Assembly (NCBI GenBank): GCA_937920725.1
Contig: CALEUW010000007.1
Location: 1-39,666, forward strand
Direction of reading: 5' to 3'
Length of the DNA stretch: 39,666 nucleotides
Source of the DNA: UMGS1601 sp900553335
Lineage (GTDB): Bacteria > Bacillota > Clostridia > Oscillospirales > Ruminococcaceae
The first letter of the stretch is position 1. Every line of letters begins with the position of its first letter. The notes under the pieces are model-generated. The model did not search any database, was not told the DNA's origin, and worked only from the letters and a program-made list of their open reading frames with translations. Positions 1-6,084 of this stretch are shown in pieces. The translations under genes were made by a program, and so were the position numbers.

Positions 1-66
1 CTCATCTGGTAGAGCGCCACCTTGCCAAGGTGGAGGTAGCGAGTTCGAGCCTCGTTGCCCGCTCCA
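1..66 (+). tRNA. tRNA-Gly (GCC), 5' end cut by window
   Basis: The sequence holds the D arm, an anticodon arm with loop centred on GCC, a T arm with GTTCGAGC, and a 3' acceptor strand GCCCGC followed by T and an encoded CCA. The first roughly ten bases of the 5' acceptor strand lie before the window. It is the first of three tRNAs on this strand. Confidence 0.93.
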
Positions 67-76
67 TTTTTTATAT

Positions 77-152
77 GCCTCTGTAGCTCAGTCGGTAGAG
101 CAGGGGACTGAAAATCCCCGTGTCGATGGTTCGATTCCGTCCGGAGGCACCA
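77..152 (+). tRNA. tRNA-Phe (GAA)
   Basis: A complete cloverleaf: acceptor GCCTCTG pairs with CGGAGGC (one G-U pair), followed by A and an encoded CCA. The anticodon loop reads CTGAAAA, giving anticodon GAA, and the T arm carries GGTTCGATTCC. It lies 10 bases after tRNA-Gly and is probably co-transcribed with it. Confidence 0.96.
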
Positions 153-193
153 TTTGGAATATTTTTCATAAATTATCATATAATAGACTATAG

Positions 194-267
194 GGCGCTA
201 TAGCCAAGCGGTAAGGCGTAGGTCTGCAACACCTTGATCCCCGGTTCAAATCCGGGTGGCGCCTCCA
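194..267 (+). tRNA. tRNA-Cys (GCA)
   Basis: Acceptor GGCGCTA pairs with TGGCGCC, followed by T and CCA. The anticodon loop reads TCTGCAA, giving anticodon GCA, and the T arm reads CCGGTTCAAATCCGG. It is the last tRNA of the cluster; a strong terminator follows 35 bases downstream. The DUF2589 accessory locus starts about 250 bases further on. Confidence 0.95.
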
Positions 268-301
268 GTTAGATGCTAAAGCCCGAGAGGCTGGAAGCTA
301 G

Positions 302-331
302 AAAAAGCAAGAGGAAACTCTTGCTTTTTTC
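302..331 (+). terminator. Rho-independent terminator of the tRNA cluster
   Basis: A 12-bp perfect stem (302-313 with 318-329) closes a GAAA tetraloop, with the T-rich strand running into further T residues. It ends the Gly-Phe-Cys tRNA transcript. Confidence 0.9.
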
Positions 332-441
332 TTTTGCCTAATTTCTTATTTAGATTTCGGCGGAATAGCAATGCTGCAAAGCAGCACCTTGATACCGAAG
401 TTTTGCGAAGCAAAATTAATTCAGCATCCGAGTAGCGCTTC

Positions 442-467
442 AAAGTCCGTATATACGGGCTTTTTTA
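442..467 (+). terminator. Possible second terminator in the tRNA/DUF2589 gap
   Basis: Stem AAGTCCGT with ACGGGCTT (one G-U pair) around ATAT, followed by TTTTTT. The 332-517 gap also holds two small palindromes (GCTGC/GCAGC near 382-396 and TTTTGC/GCAAAA near 401-416) but no gene that I can support. Confidence 0.5.
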
Positions 468-480
468 TGTTTTAATGGCG

Positions 481-511
481 AAAAAACAGTAAAAAAAGGA
501 AGCTTTTTTAC
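481..511 (-). terminator. Terminator of the left DUF2589 operon
   Basis: On the minus strand, just past the stop codon of the 60-residue gene, GTAAAAAA and TTTTTTAC form an 8-bp stem (489-496 with 504-511) followed by a T-run at 486-481. Confidence 0.6.
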
Positions 512-517
512 CTTTGT

Positions 518-700
518 TTAATAGGTATGTTTAGTTACTGTTATCTGTATTTTTTCTTCCAAGTTGTAAATGCTAATTCTTTTTATCTGCATCATATTGA
601 AAACAAACCCCGCATTAAGAGGTTCTTTGATAAAATCCTCTTTAAGACGCTTATTTACAGTTTTCAATAATTCATACAATATATCTTCTGTAATTATCAT
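518..700 (-). CDS. Small protein of the DUF2589 locus, function unknown (60 aa)
   Basis: I do not recognise this protein. It is short and soluble, with a predicted helix at about residues 3-24 (ILYELLKTVNKRLKEDF) and then a beta-like stretch ending IQITVTKHTY. There is no signal peptide, membrane segment or cysteine. Its start codon overlaps the stop of the 93-residue gene by four bases (ATGA type), so the two are translationally coupled and belong to one transcript headed by the 310-residue DUF2589-like protein. Tight coupling and the terminator right after its stop support a real gene despite its size. It may be a subunit or chaperone of the DUF2589 protein, but that is inference from position only. 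Confidence 0.6.
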   Translation of the reverse strand: MIITEDILYELLKTVNKRLKEDFIKEPLNAGFVFNMMQIKRISIYNLEEKIQITVTKHTY

Positions 701-978
701 TTTTTCTCATTTTTTAGCCATAACGGTTCACGGGGGAATCCAACATGATATGTAGTTTTCTCCATTGTCAGCTCATGGGATCCTATCATATATCGTCCTA
801 TGGTTATATCCTTTCCTATAATAATGCCCTTGGGATATTCGTTCAGACACTTGTTCAGTTTTTCAGTTTGCTTTTTTATTGATTCCTCAGAAAGAGGATT
901 ATTTGGATTTACGCTTCCCACACTTACAAGCTCAATAAATCTAATATCTTCCATTGCAGTTTTGTTGTTATTCTTCAT
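697..978 (-). CDS. Small protein of the DUF2589 locus, function unknown (93 aa)
   Basis: Not recognised. The N-terminal half is charged and helical (residues 30-48, EESIKKQTEKLNKCLNEY). The C-terminal half looks beta-rich with a compact pattern, PKGIIIGKDITIGRYMIG then TTYHVGFPREPLW, which suggests a small beta sandwich or barrel. There is no signal peptide or membrane segment, so it is probably cytosolic. Its start lies inside the end of the upstream 310-residue gene (11-base overlap) and its stop overlaps the start of the 60-residue gene, so the three are one coupled operon. Conservation of this gene next to DUF2589 proteins in other genomes would show whether it is an obligate partner. Confidence 0.7.
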   Translation of the reverse strand: MKNNNKTAMEDIRFIELVSVGSVNPNNPLSEESIKKQTEKLNKCLNEYPKGIIIGKDITIGRYMIGSHELTMEKTTYHVGFPREPLWLKNEKK

Positions 979-1900
979 TCTCTATTTCCTTTTTTATATG
1001 CTCAAATTCATTATATATTTTGATTTCCGAGATCTTTAAAGCTTTGCTAAGCAGTTCTTTATATACATTTTGTATTTTTCTGATATTATTATAAATTTTA
1101 ATAGCTTCATCGGCATTTGTGCAGCTTTTTGAGACCTTTTCTAATATAACCTGGTTGTCAGCCTCATTTTCGGTAAACAGAGTATCAAATTTACCCTGTT
1201 TCTCATTTTGGTTTATAAGATTATCAAACATCAGCTTCTTTTTGGTAATGAGAGCTGTAAGCTTGTCCGCTGTTCTGTTAATTTTGGTTTCCTTTAATTT
1301 TAGCGCTTTCATCTTATTGTAATACGCCGCTTCCTCACCAACAACGACCTCTCCTTTGTCATCTAGCTGTTTTGACGACAGAATTTCAGGGATGGGATTG
1401 GCGTTCAGCACATCGACGATACGAGCCATTCCTTCAGGAATAGGGACGCTTTCAAGCTCAATTTCAAACGATAATTTAGGAAGTCCGTCATCTTTTCGAC
1501 GCTGTTTTGATTTTGAGCAGACACGGCTTTCCATAATATATTTGTTATTTTTATTATCCTTATGTACTCTCTTTATCTCAGCGTCAAAGCTTAGTTTAGT
1601 CTTTTTTACCTGTAAATTTGTAATAGGCAGCATGGAAACAAGCGGGACTTTTAATCCAATTTCCTCTATTATCTTTCCGTTCATACTATCATTATTTATC
1701 TGTTCGTAAGCAAGATTTATTGTCTTTAAATGTATGGTATTATCAGTGTCCGTGGGATTTATATTTCCTGTACTCGCTATCAGGTCGATCACACTTTTAC
1801 TTAAATTTGTGTTGGATTGAGAAATAGCGTGAAGCGGCGTATAAACCAAATCTTCAAGGTTTATAAAATTGTTTGAATACTTATTGCAATCCTTTTTCAT
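968..1900 (-). CDS. DUF2589-like protein, left paralogue (310 aa)
   Basis: This resembles the DUF2589 family (function unknown). Family-like blocks are DLVYTPLHAISQSNTNLSKS near residues 17-36, VPLVSMLPITNLQVKKTKL near 87-105, FDAEIKRV just after, and PIPEGMARIVDVLNANPIPE near 153-172. The same blocks occur in the same order in the divergent gene at 2012-3139, so the two are paralogues. The last ~130 residues are highly charged and predicted as long helices or coiled coil (Lys/Glu-rich, from about residue 190). There is no signal peptide or membrane segment. Start ATG is preceded by AAGGAGG. It heads a three-gene operon with the 93- and 60-residue proteins and is transcribed divergently from its paralogue. 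Confidence 0.8.
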   Translation of the reverse strand: MKKDCNKYSNNFINLEDLVYTPLHAISQSNTNLSKSVIDLIASTGNINPTDTDNTIHLKTINLAYEQINNDSMNGKIIEEIGLKVPLVSMLPITNLQVKKTKLSFDAEIKRVHKDNKNNKYIMESRVCSKSKQRRKDDGLPKLSFEIELESVPIPEGMARIVDVLNANPIPEILSSKQLDDKGEVVVGEEAAYYNKMKALKLKETKINRTADKLTALITKKKLMFDNLINQNEKQGKFDTLFTENEADNQVILEKVSKSCTNADEAIKIYNNIRKIQNVYKELLSKALKISEIKIYNEFEHIKKEIENEE

Positions 1901-1958
1901 ATTAAAGTCCTCCTTGATAATTATCCTTTATTAATCATATTTAAGAAAAGTTCGTAAT

Positions 1959-1996
1959 ATACATTTAGTGTGAAAAAATATATGGCCTAAATGTAT
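1959..1996 (+). promoter_or_regulatory. 10-bp inverted repeat in leader of right DUF2589 operon
   Basis: ATACATTTAG at 1959-1968 and CTAAATGTAT at 1987-1996 are a perfect inverted repeat with an 18-base spacer. The right arm ends two bases before the AAGGAGG ribosome binding site (1998-2004) of the DUF2589 gene at 2012. It could be a two-turn operator between the divergent genes or an mRNA hairpin controlling access to the ribosome binding site. Confidence 0.5.
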
Positions 1997-2011
1997 GAAG
2001 GAGGTATTAAA

Positions 2012-3139
2012 ATGGCAATTGGCGAACAGTTTTCCGGCTTGGATATGAAGAATTTGATCGGAGCGCCGCTCGGCGCGGCTGCTGACGCAAGCGTACAATT
2101 AGCTCACAGCACGGCTGATTTCATAAATACAGTAGGTTTTGATAAAAACGGAAAAACACGTACTGCTGTATTCAAATTCAATCAATTGGGAAAAAATGAA
2201 GACGGATCTTTGGAAAATCAGGAAATGAGCGTAGATGTGCCTCTTCTGGCAATAGTTCCTATACCTAATCTGCAAATTGATGAAGTAAACATATTATTTG
2301 ATATGGAAGTAAAGCAAAGCGAAAAAAGCGAAAGCTCCTCTGATTACGGCGGCTCTTTTTCAGGTACTGCTAATTTCGGAATCTTTAAGGCTACGGTATC
2401 AGGAAGCGTTTCGGCTCATAGTTCAAACACGAGAAGCTCAGATAATTCCGCAAAATATCATGTTGATGTAAGTGCAACAAATCACGGAACTCCCGAAGGT
2501 CTTGCGAGAGTGCTTGATATGATGGCCGCAAACGTTGCTCCGTCCATTACAAGCAGTACAGCTGTTGACGAGTCGGGAAAACCGCTTGTCGGAGAGAAGA
2601 AAAGCAGAAATGATGCATTGAAGAAACTGCGCCTGCAAAAATCACAGCTTGAAACTGCATACAGTTCGGCTCAAAGCGCATTTGATACAGCAGTTATGAA
2701 TTTCAAACGTGAGGGAATGAATAAGCAAAACAGCTACTCTGTAATAATTCAGGAAAAAATCAATTCTATTGTAATTCCTGAGGAGGAATCCGAAGAAAAA
2801 GAAAATGCTCAGAAGCTTATGTCAGAGTACACAGATGTCAATCAACAGGTCACAGAAAGCTGGAATAGTCTTCAAAACATCGCCAAAGACAGCATTATGT
2901 CTGTTGCGTCCTCAGGAGAAGAAACAACGGTGACTTCAATTTTTATTCTCAAAGGTGTTGATAAAGAAGTTAAGCTTGTTAAATTCACAGCCGATGACGA
3001 ATCCGATGGATTAAAAATTCTTGAAGACAATTATAACAGAGCAATAAAAGCATACAAAACCGTACTTGACATAAAAAAACAGCTTGATGATGTTGATATT
3101 AAATATAATGAAACTATTTACAAGGTAAGTATTGACTAA
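2012..3139 (+). CDS. DUF2589 family protein, right paralogue (375 aa)
   Basis: A clearer DUF2589 family member. The N-terminus reads GEQFSGLDMKNLIGAPLGAA, then STADFINTVGF; the core has VPLLAIVPIPNLQIDEVNIL near residues 78-97 and GTPEGLARVLDMMAANVAPS near 160-180. A Ser/Gly-rich loop (near residues 107-135) interrupts the core. From about residue 195 the protein is charged and helical, with likely coiled coil. No signal peptide, membrane segment or catalytic motif is evident. The start at 2012 is chosen over an in-frame ATG at 1991 because AAGGAGG lies seven bases before it. A 145-residue gene follows after 15 bases. Function is unknown; it may assemble with the divergent paralogue. Confidence 0.85.
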   Translation: MAIGEQFSGLDMKNLIGAPLGAAADASVQLAHSTADFINTVGFDKNGKTRTAVFKFNQLGKNEDGSLENQEMSVDVPLLAIVPIPNLQIDEVNILFDMEVKQSEKSESSSDYGGSFSGTANFGIFKATVSGSVSAHSSNTRSSDNSAKYHVDVSATNHGTPEGLARVLDMMAANVAPSITSSTAVDESGKPLVGEKKSRNDALKKLRLQKSQLETAYSSAQSAFDTAVMNFKREGMNKQNSYSVIIQEKINSIVIPEEESEEKENAQKLMSEYTDVNQQVTESWNSLQNIAKDSIMSVASSGEETTVTSIFILKGVDKEVKLVKFTADDESDGLKILEDNYNRAIKAYKTVLDIKKQLDDVDIKYNETIYKVSID

Positions 3140-3154
3140 ATAAAGGAGGCCTTT

Positions 3155-3592
3155 ATGAAAACTGTTATTGTAGAAGAAACCATAGAAGGTTTCGGAAAAA
3201 ATGTTAAACAATGCGAAATTGAAGAAATGAAGGTTTTGGTAAATGAAACGAAAATATTAAATGTATTTAATGACCAAAATAATATTTTCGGCGACAAAGC
3301 TGATGAAGTTCATATCGATGCACGATATCTGCCTGATGACAAAGTATATAAAATTGATGTCCAGAGAAAAGAAAAACCCTATAAAACAATCGGAATTGCT
3401 TTTATAACTGAAGCTGTAAAAAAAGAAATAGAGGCTACTGATCCTAAAGAGCTAGTCAACATTTGTCATGGGTTATATGTCAATGTAATAAATGCATTAG
3501 AATGCTCTATGAAAGAAATTATTGATACTCAGACATATGTCAGCATAGGAACATCTCGCAAGTATGTTATCTGCACAAATGACGGCAGATAA
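3155..3592 (+). CDS. Unknown protein following DUF2589 gene (145 aa)
   Basis: Not recognised. Soluble and mixed alpha/beta: strands near residues 2-8 and 25-36 (VLVNETKILNVF), 49-65 (DEVHIDARYLPDDKVYKIDV) and 120-141, with a helix at about 85-118 (AVKKEIEATDPKELVNICHG). No signal peptide or membrane segment. It has its own strong ribosome binding site (AAGGAGG) and lies 15 bases after the DUF2589 gene; a terminator follows, so the right transcript has two genes. It may be a partner of the DUF2589 protein; this rests on gene order alone. Confidence 0.75.
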   Translation: MKTVIVEETIEGFGKNVKQCEIEEMKVLVNETKILNVFNDQNNIFGDKADEVHIDARYLPDDKVYKIDVQRKEKPYKTIGIAFITEAVKKEIEATDPKELVNICHGLYVNVINALECSMKEIIDTQTYVSIGTSRKYVICTNDGR

Positions 3593-3622
3593 CATTGAAC
3601 AATAATAACATTATGAGCCTAA

Positions 3623-3660
3623 CTCCATCTGAATTTTTAAGTTCAGATGGGGTAATTTTT
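3623..3660 (+). terminator. Terminator of right DUF2589 operon
   Basis: Stem CTCCATCTGAA (3623-3633) pairs with TTCAGATGGGG (3642-3652) with one G-U pair and an 8-base loop, followed by TAATTTTTATT. Confidence 0.85.
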
Positions 3661-3751
3661 ATTGAAATACCTTTATTATAAAGCTTTTTTGGAATTATTT
3701 AATTGCAATTTAAAAGTAAAAACAAAAAGCTGAATTTAAGAATGCTGCATT

Positions 3752-3833
3752 AAAATCCCCTTATTCACTAAAATTATGTTATCTGTTTTATAAGAGCTTG
3801 ACAAAGTTCCTGTGCAAATGAAAGGGGATTTTT
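3752..3833 (+). other. Long inverted repeat in gap; possible ncRNA or terminator-like element
   Basis: The 3661-3932 gap has no supportable gene. AAAATCCCCTT (3752-3762) and AAGGGGATTTT (3822-3832) are a perfect 11-bp inverted repeat with a 59-base loop, followed by TATTTG. Inside, CTTAT (3760-3764) could pair with ATAAG (3790-3794). It could be a small structured RNA or the relic of a small mobile element. Confidence 0.35.
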
Positions 3834-3932
3834 ATTTGTGCTTAAAACCAAGAAAATTCAATATGCAATTCTTAATGATTGATTATCAACGATTAAATCA
3901 GTACTAAAAATATACCTGCATCCTTTTTTCTG

Positions 3933-3961
3933 TTGACAAGTTTTTAAAACAAGTATATAAT
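3933..3961 (+). promoter_or_regulatory. Consensus sigma-A promoter for metallophosphoesterase gene
   Basis: TTGACA at 3933-3938 and TATAAT at 3956-3961 with a 17-base spacer: a perfect consensus. The start codon is 30 bases downstream. Confidence 0.9.
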
Positions 3962-3990
3962 TTTTATTACAAAGAAAGGATGATAGGATT

Positions 3991-5118
3991 TTGTTTTCGT
4001 ATATATTTATGTTATTGCCAATCGCAATAATCGCATTGTTTTCTATATCAATTATATGGTATTACAGGTTTTGGAAAAGCTTTAAGTATCCAAGATGGAT
4101 ATACTGGGCGATACAGTTTGTTTTAGCAGTTGTTTTTATTTATACAATGGCTTTCAGGAATAATACTCCGGAATTCATAAGCAAGAAAGCGCTTTTGTTT
4201 ATAAGCGCCGTGTATTTCATAAGTATAGCATATTCTTCTGTTATATGTATTGTGGTGAAGCTGGTATCATTTATATCGGCTAAAATTTCTTTAAACGGCA
4301 AGATGACAAGAGTTTTAAAAGGAAAGCGGATTTTACCTGCAATTTCTTTGTGCTTTACTCTTCTGCTTGGTGCTGTGGGATATATCAATATGGGAATTCT
4401 TCAGGAGAAGGATATAACGATTGAAATTAATAAAGAGTCCGTAAACGACAGTATAACCGCCGTTATGATTTCTGATACTCATCTCGGAACAGGTCTTTAC
4501 GCTGATAAGCTGGACGAGCTTGTTGAAAAAATAAACGGCATGAATCCGGATGTTATTTTTATGGTCGGAGATATTGTTGACGAATCTACAACAAATAACG
4601 ATATCAGCATTATGACTAGGGAATTTTCAAGGCTTAAAAGTACCTATGGCACATACTTTGTATTCGGAAACCACGAAAAGTATAAAGCTGACGAAAAAAT
4701 AGCAGATTACTTTGAACAGTCAGGAATTACTGTTTTGCGTGATGAAGTATCGGTAATTGCAGATGATATAACAGTTATAGGAAGAATGGATTATTACGAA
4801 AATCCTCAGCCTGTTGATGAAATCATAAAGAATAATAATGTTGATACTTCAAAGCCCGTGATTGTTCTTTCTCATGAGCCGCTCGGTCTTAATGATCTTT
4901 CTAAAGCAGGAGCTGATTTGTCATTCAGCGGACATACTCACGGCGAGCAATTTCCATTGACACGCGCCTTTGTCAGAATAGGGAACGACATGGTATACGG
5001 AGAAGAAAAGTTTGGCAATATGACCGCTTATACAAGCTCAGGAGCAGGCGGATGGGGAATGCATTATAAGTTTCCTTCAGGAAGCGAAATTGTAAAAGCG
5101 GAAATAATTTTTAAATAA
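3991..5118 (+). CDS. Membrane-anchored calcineurin-like metallophosphoesterase
   Basis: A YaeI/YkuE-type phosphoesterase. The N-terminal ~130 residues hold about four hydrophobic segments (near 3-22, 37-55, 67-90 and 114-133), anchoring the catalytic domain to the membrane. The metal-binding motifs come in order: ISDTHLG (D and H), GDIVDE, GNHE, LSHEP and SGHTHGEQFP, which together coordinate two metal ions. The substrate cannot be told from sequence; related proteins act on UDP-diacylglucosamine-like lipids or have unknown targets. The start is TTG with AAAGGA about ten bases upstream, behind a perfect sigma-A promoter. It appears to be a single-gene transcript; a remnant and a terminator follow. 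Confidence 0.9.
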   Translation: MFSYIFMLLPIAIIALFSISIIWYYRFWKSFKYPRWIYWAIQFVLAVVFIYTMAFRNNTPEFISKKALLFISAVYFISIAYSSVICIVVKLVSFISAKISLNGKMTRVLKGKRILPAISLCFTLLLGAVGYINMGILQEKDITIEINKESVNDSITAVMISDTHLGTGLYADKLDELVEKINGMNPDVIFMVGDIVDESTTNNDISIMTREFSRLKSTYGTYFVFGNHEKYKADEKIADYFEQSGITVLRDEVSVIADDITVIGRMDYYENPQPVDEIIKNNNVDTSKPVIVLSHEPLGLNDLSKAGADLSFSGHTHGEQFPLTRAFVRIGNDMVYGEEKFGNMTAYTSSGAGGWGMHYKFPSGSEIVKAEIIFK

Positions 5119-5142
5119 TGCATATTTCAAAAAGGAGCTAAT

Positions 5143-5220
5143 TTGTCCGCCGCTGCTATATTTGAAATCGTAATTGGCGATACATCAATTAAATTCGGGA
5201 TGCGTAGATTGGAGTACTAA
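5143..5220 (+). pseudogene. Short reading frame, possible remnant of an IS66-type accessory gene
   Basis: A 25-codon frame from TTG, with AAAGGAG just upstream, reads SAAAIFEIVIGDTSIKF and then runs to a stop. The pattern FEI-IG-TSIKF resembles, from memory, the C-terminal part of short accessory proteins of IS66-family elements. No transposase or terminal repeats are seen, so at most it is a scrap. It could also be a genuine microprotein or chance. Confidence 0.22.
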
Positions 5221-5223
5221 ATC

Positions 5224-5256
5224 AAATCCTCAAGTGAATGCTTGGGGATTTTCCTT
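5224..5256 (+). terminator. Terminator upstream of two-component operon
   Basis: AAATCCTCAAG pairs with CTTGGGGATTT (one U-G pair) around TGAATG, followed by TTCCTTGTTT. It insulates the two-component operon from the metallophosphoesterase gene. Confidence 0.65.
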
Positions 5257-5266
5257 GTTTAAGCAA

Positions 5267-5295
5267 TTGACGTAAATGTGGATTTATGCTAATAT
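5267..5295 (+). promoter_or_regulatory. Sigma-A promoter of the two-component operon
   Basis: TTGACG (5267-5272) and TAATAT (5290-5295) with a 17-base spacer. The roughly 105-base leader that follows contains an inverted repeat TGTGACG (5310-5316) / CGTCACA (5360-5366), a possible operator or leader hairpin. Confidence 0.75.
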
Positions 5296-5406
5296 GAAAG
5301 ATGAAATATTGTGACGGATGTGAGAAAATCTTTTTTTATCGTCACACAATAAACACAAAAAGTTTTTACAATTAGGTTGATAAATGAAGATACGGAGGAC
5401 ATAATT

Positions 5407-6084
5407 ATGCCAACACTTTTGATAGTAGACGATGAGAAAAAAATCCGTGATGTTGTAAGAGAATATGCTGAGTTTGACGGATTTGAGGTGATTGAGGCGC
5501 AAGACGGAATGGAAGCCGTTACTAAGGCGAATGAAAACGATATAGATATAATAGTAATGGACATTATGATGCCTCGCTTAGACGGATTTTCTGCTTGTAA
5601 AGAGATAAGAAAGACAAAGAACACTCCGATCATAATGCTGTCTGCAAGAGGCGAGGAGTATGACAAGCTATTTGGGTTTGAGCTTGGCGTTGACGATTAT
5701 GTTGTAAAGCCATTTTCGCCTAAAGAGCTTATTGCAAGAATCCGTGCAGTCATGAAACGTTCTTCTTTCGGTGCGTCGGGTGGAGAAGAAGTAATCACTT
5801 ATAAGGGACTTATAATTAACTTCACTGCACGCGAGGTTTTGGTAAACGGAGAAAAAGCGCAGATGACTCCAAAAGAGTATGACCTCTTGTTCTATCTAGT
5901 AAGAAATATGAATATTGCTCTTTCAAGGGATAAGCTTTTGGAGGAAGTCTGGGGATATGATTTTTACGGTGATGACAGAACAGTTGATACGCATATCAAG
6001 ATGCTTAGAAACAGCTTAGGCGAATACAGAAATCTTATAGTAACTCTGAGAGGAATGGGATATAAGTTTGAAAAAATCTGCTGA
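5407..6084 (+). CDS. OmpR-family DNA-binding response regulator (225 aa)
   Basis: Receiver domain at residues 1-120: acidic pair in LLIVDDEKKIRD, phospho-acceptor Asp in IIVMDIMMPRLDGF (about residue 52), Thr/Ser in IIMLSAR and Lys in YVVKPFSPKEL. The C-terminal winged helix (about 128-225) has the OmpR/PhoB pattern MTPKEYDLLFYLVRN, SRDKLLEEVWGYDF and RTVDTHIKMLRNSLG. The start at 5407 is preferred to an upstream in-frame ATG at 5377 because TACGGAGGAC precedes it. It overlaps the histidine kinase gene by 17 bases, so the pair is translationally coupled; the signal sensed is unknown. Confidence 0.93.
   Translation: MPTLLIVDDEKKIRDVVREYAEFDGFEVIEAQDGMEAVTKANENDIDIIVMDIMMPRLDGFSACKEIRKTKNTPIIMLSARGEEYDKLFGFELGVDDYVVKPFSPKELIARIRAVMKRSSFGASGGEEVITYKGLIINFTAREVLVNGEKAQMTPKEYDLLFYLVRNMNIALSRDKLLEEVWGYDFYGDDRTVDTHIKMLRNSLGEYRNLIVTLRGMGYKFEKIC

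Noticed and set aside
5284..5666. Minus-strand frames opposite the response regulator
   Set aside because: They are antisense shadows of a clear receiver-domain gene with no start signals.
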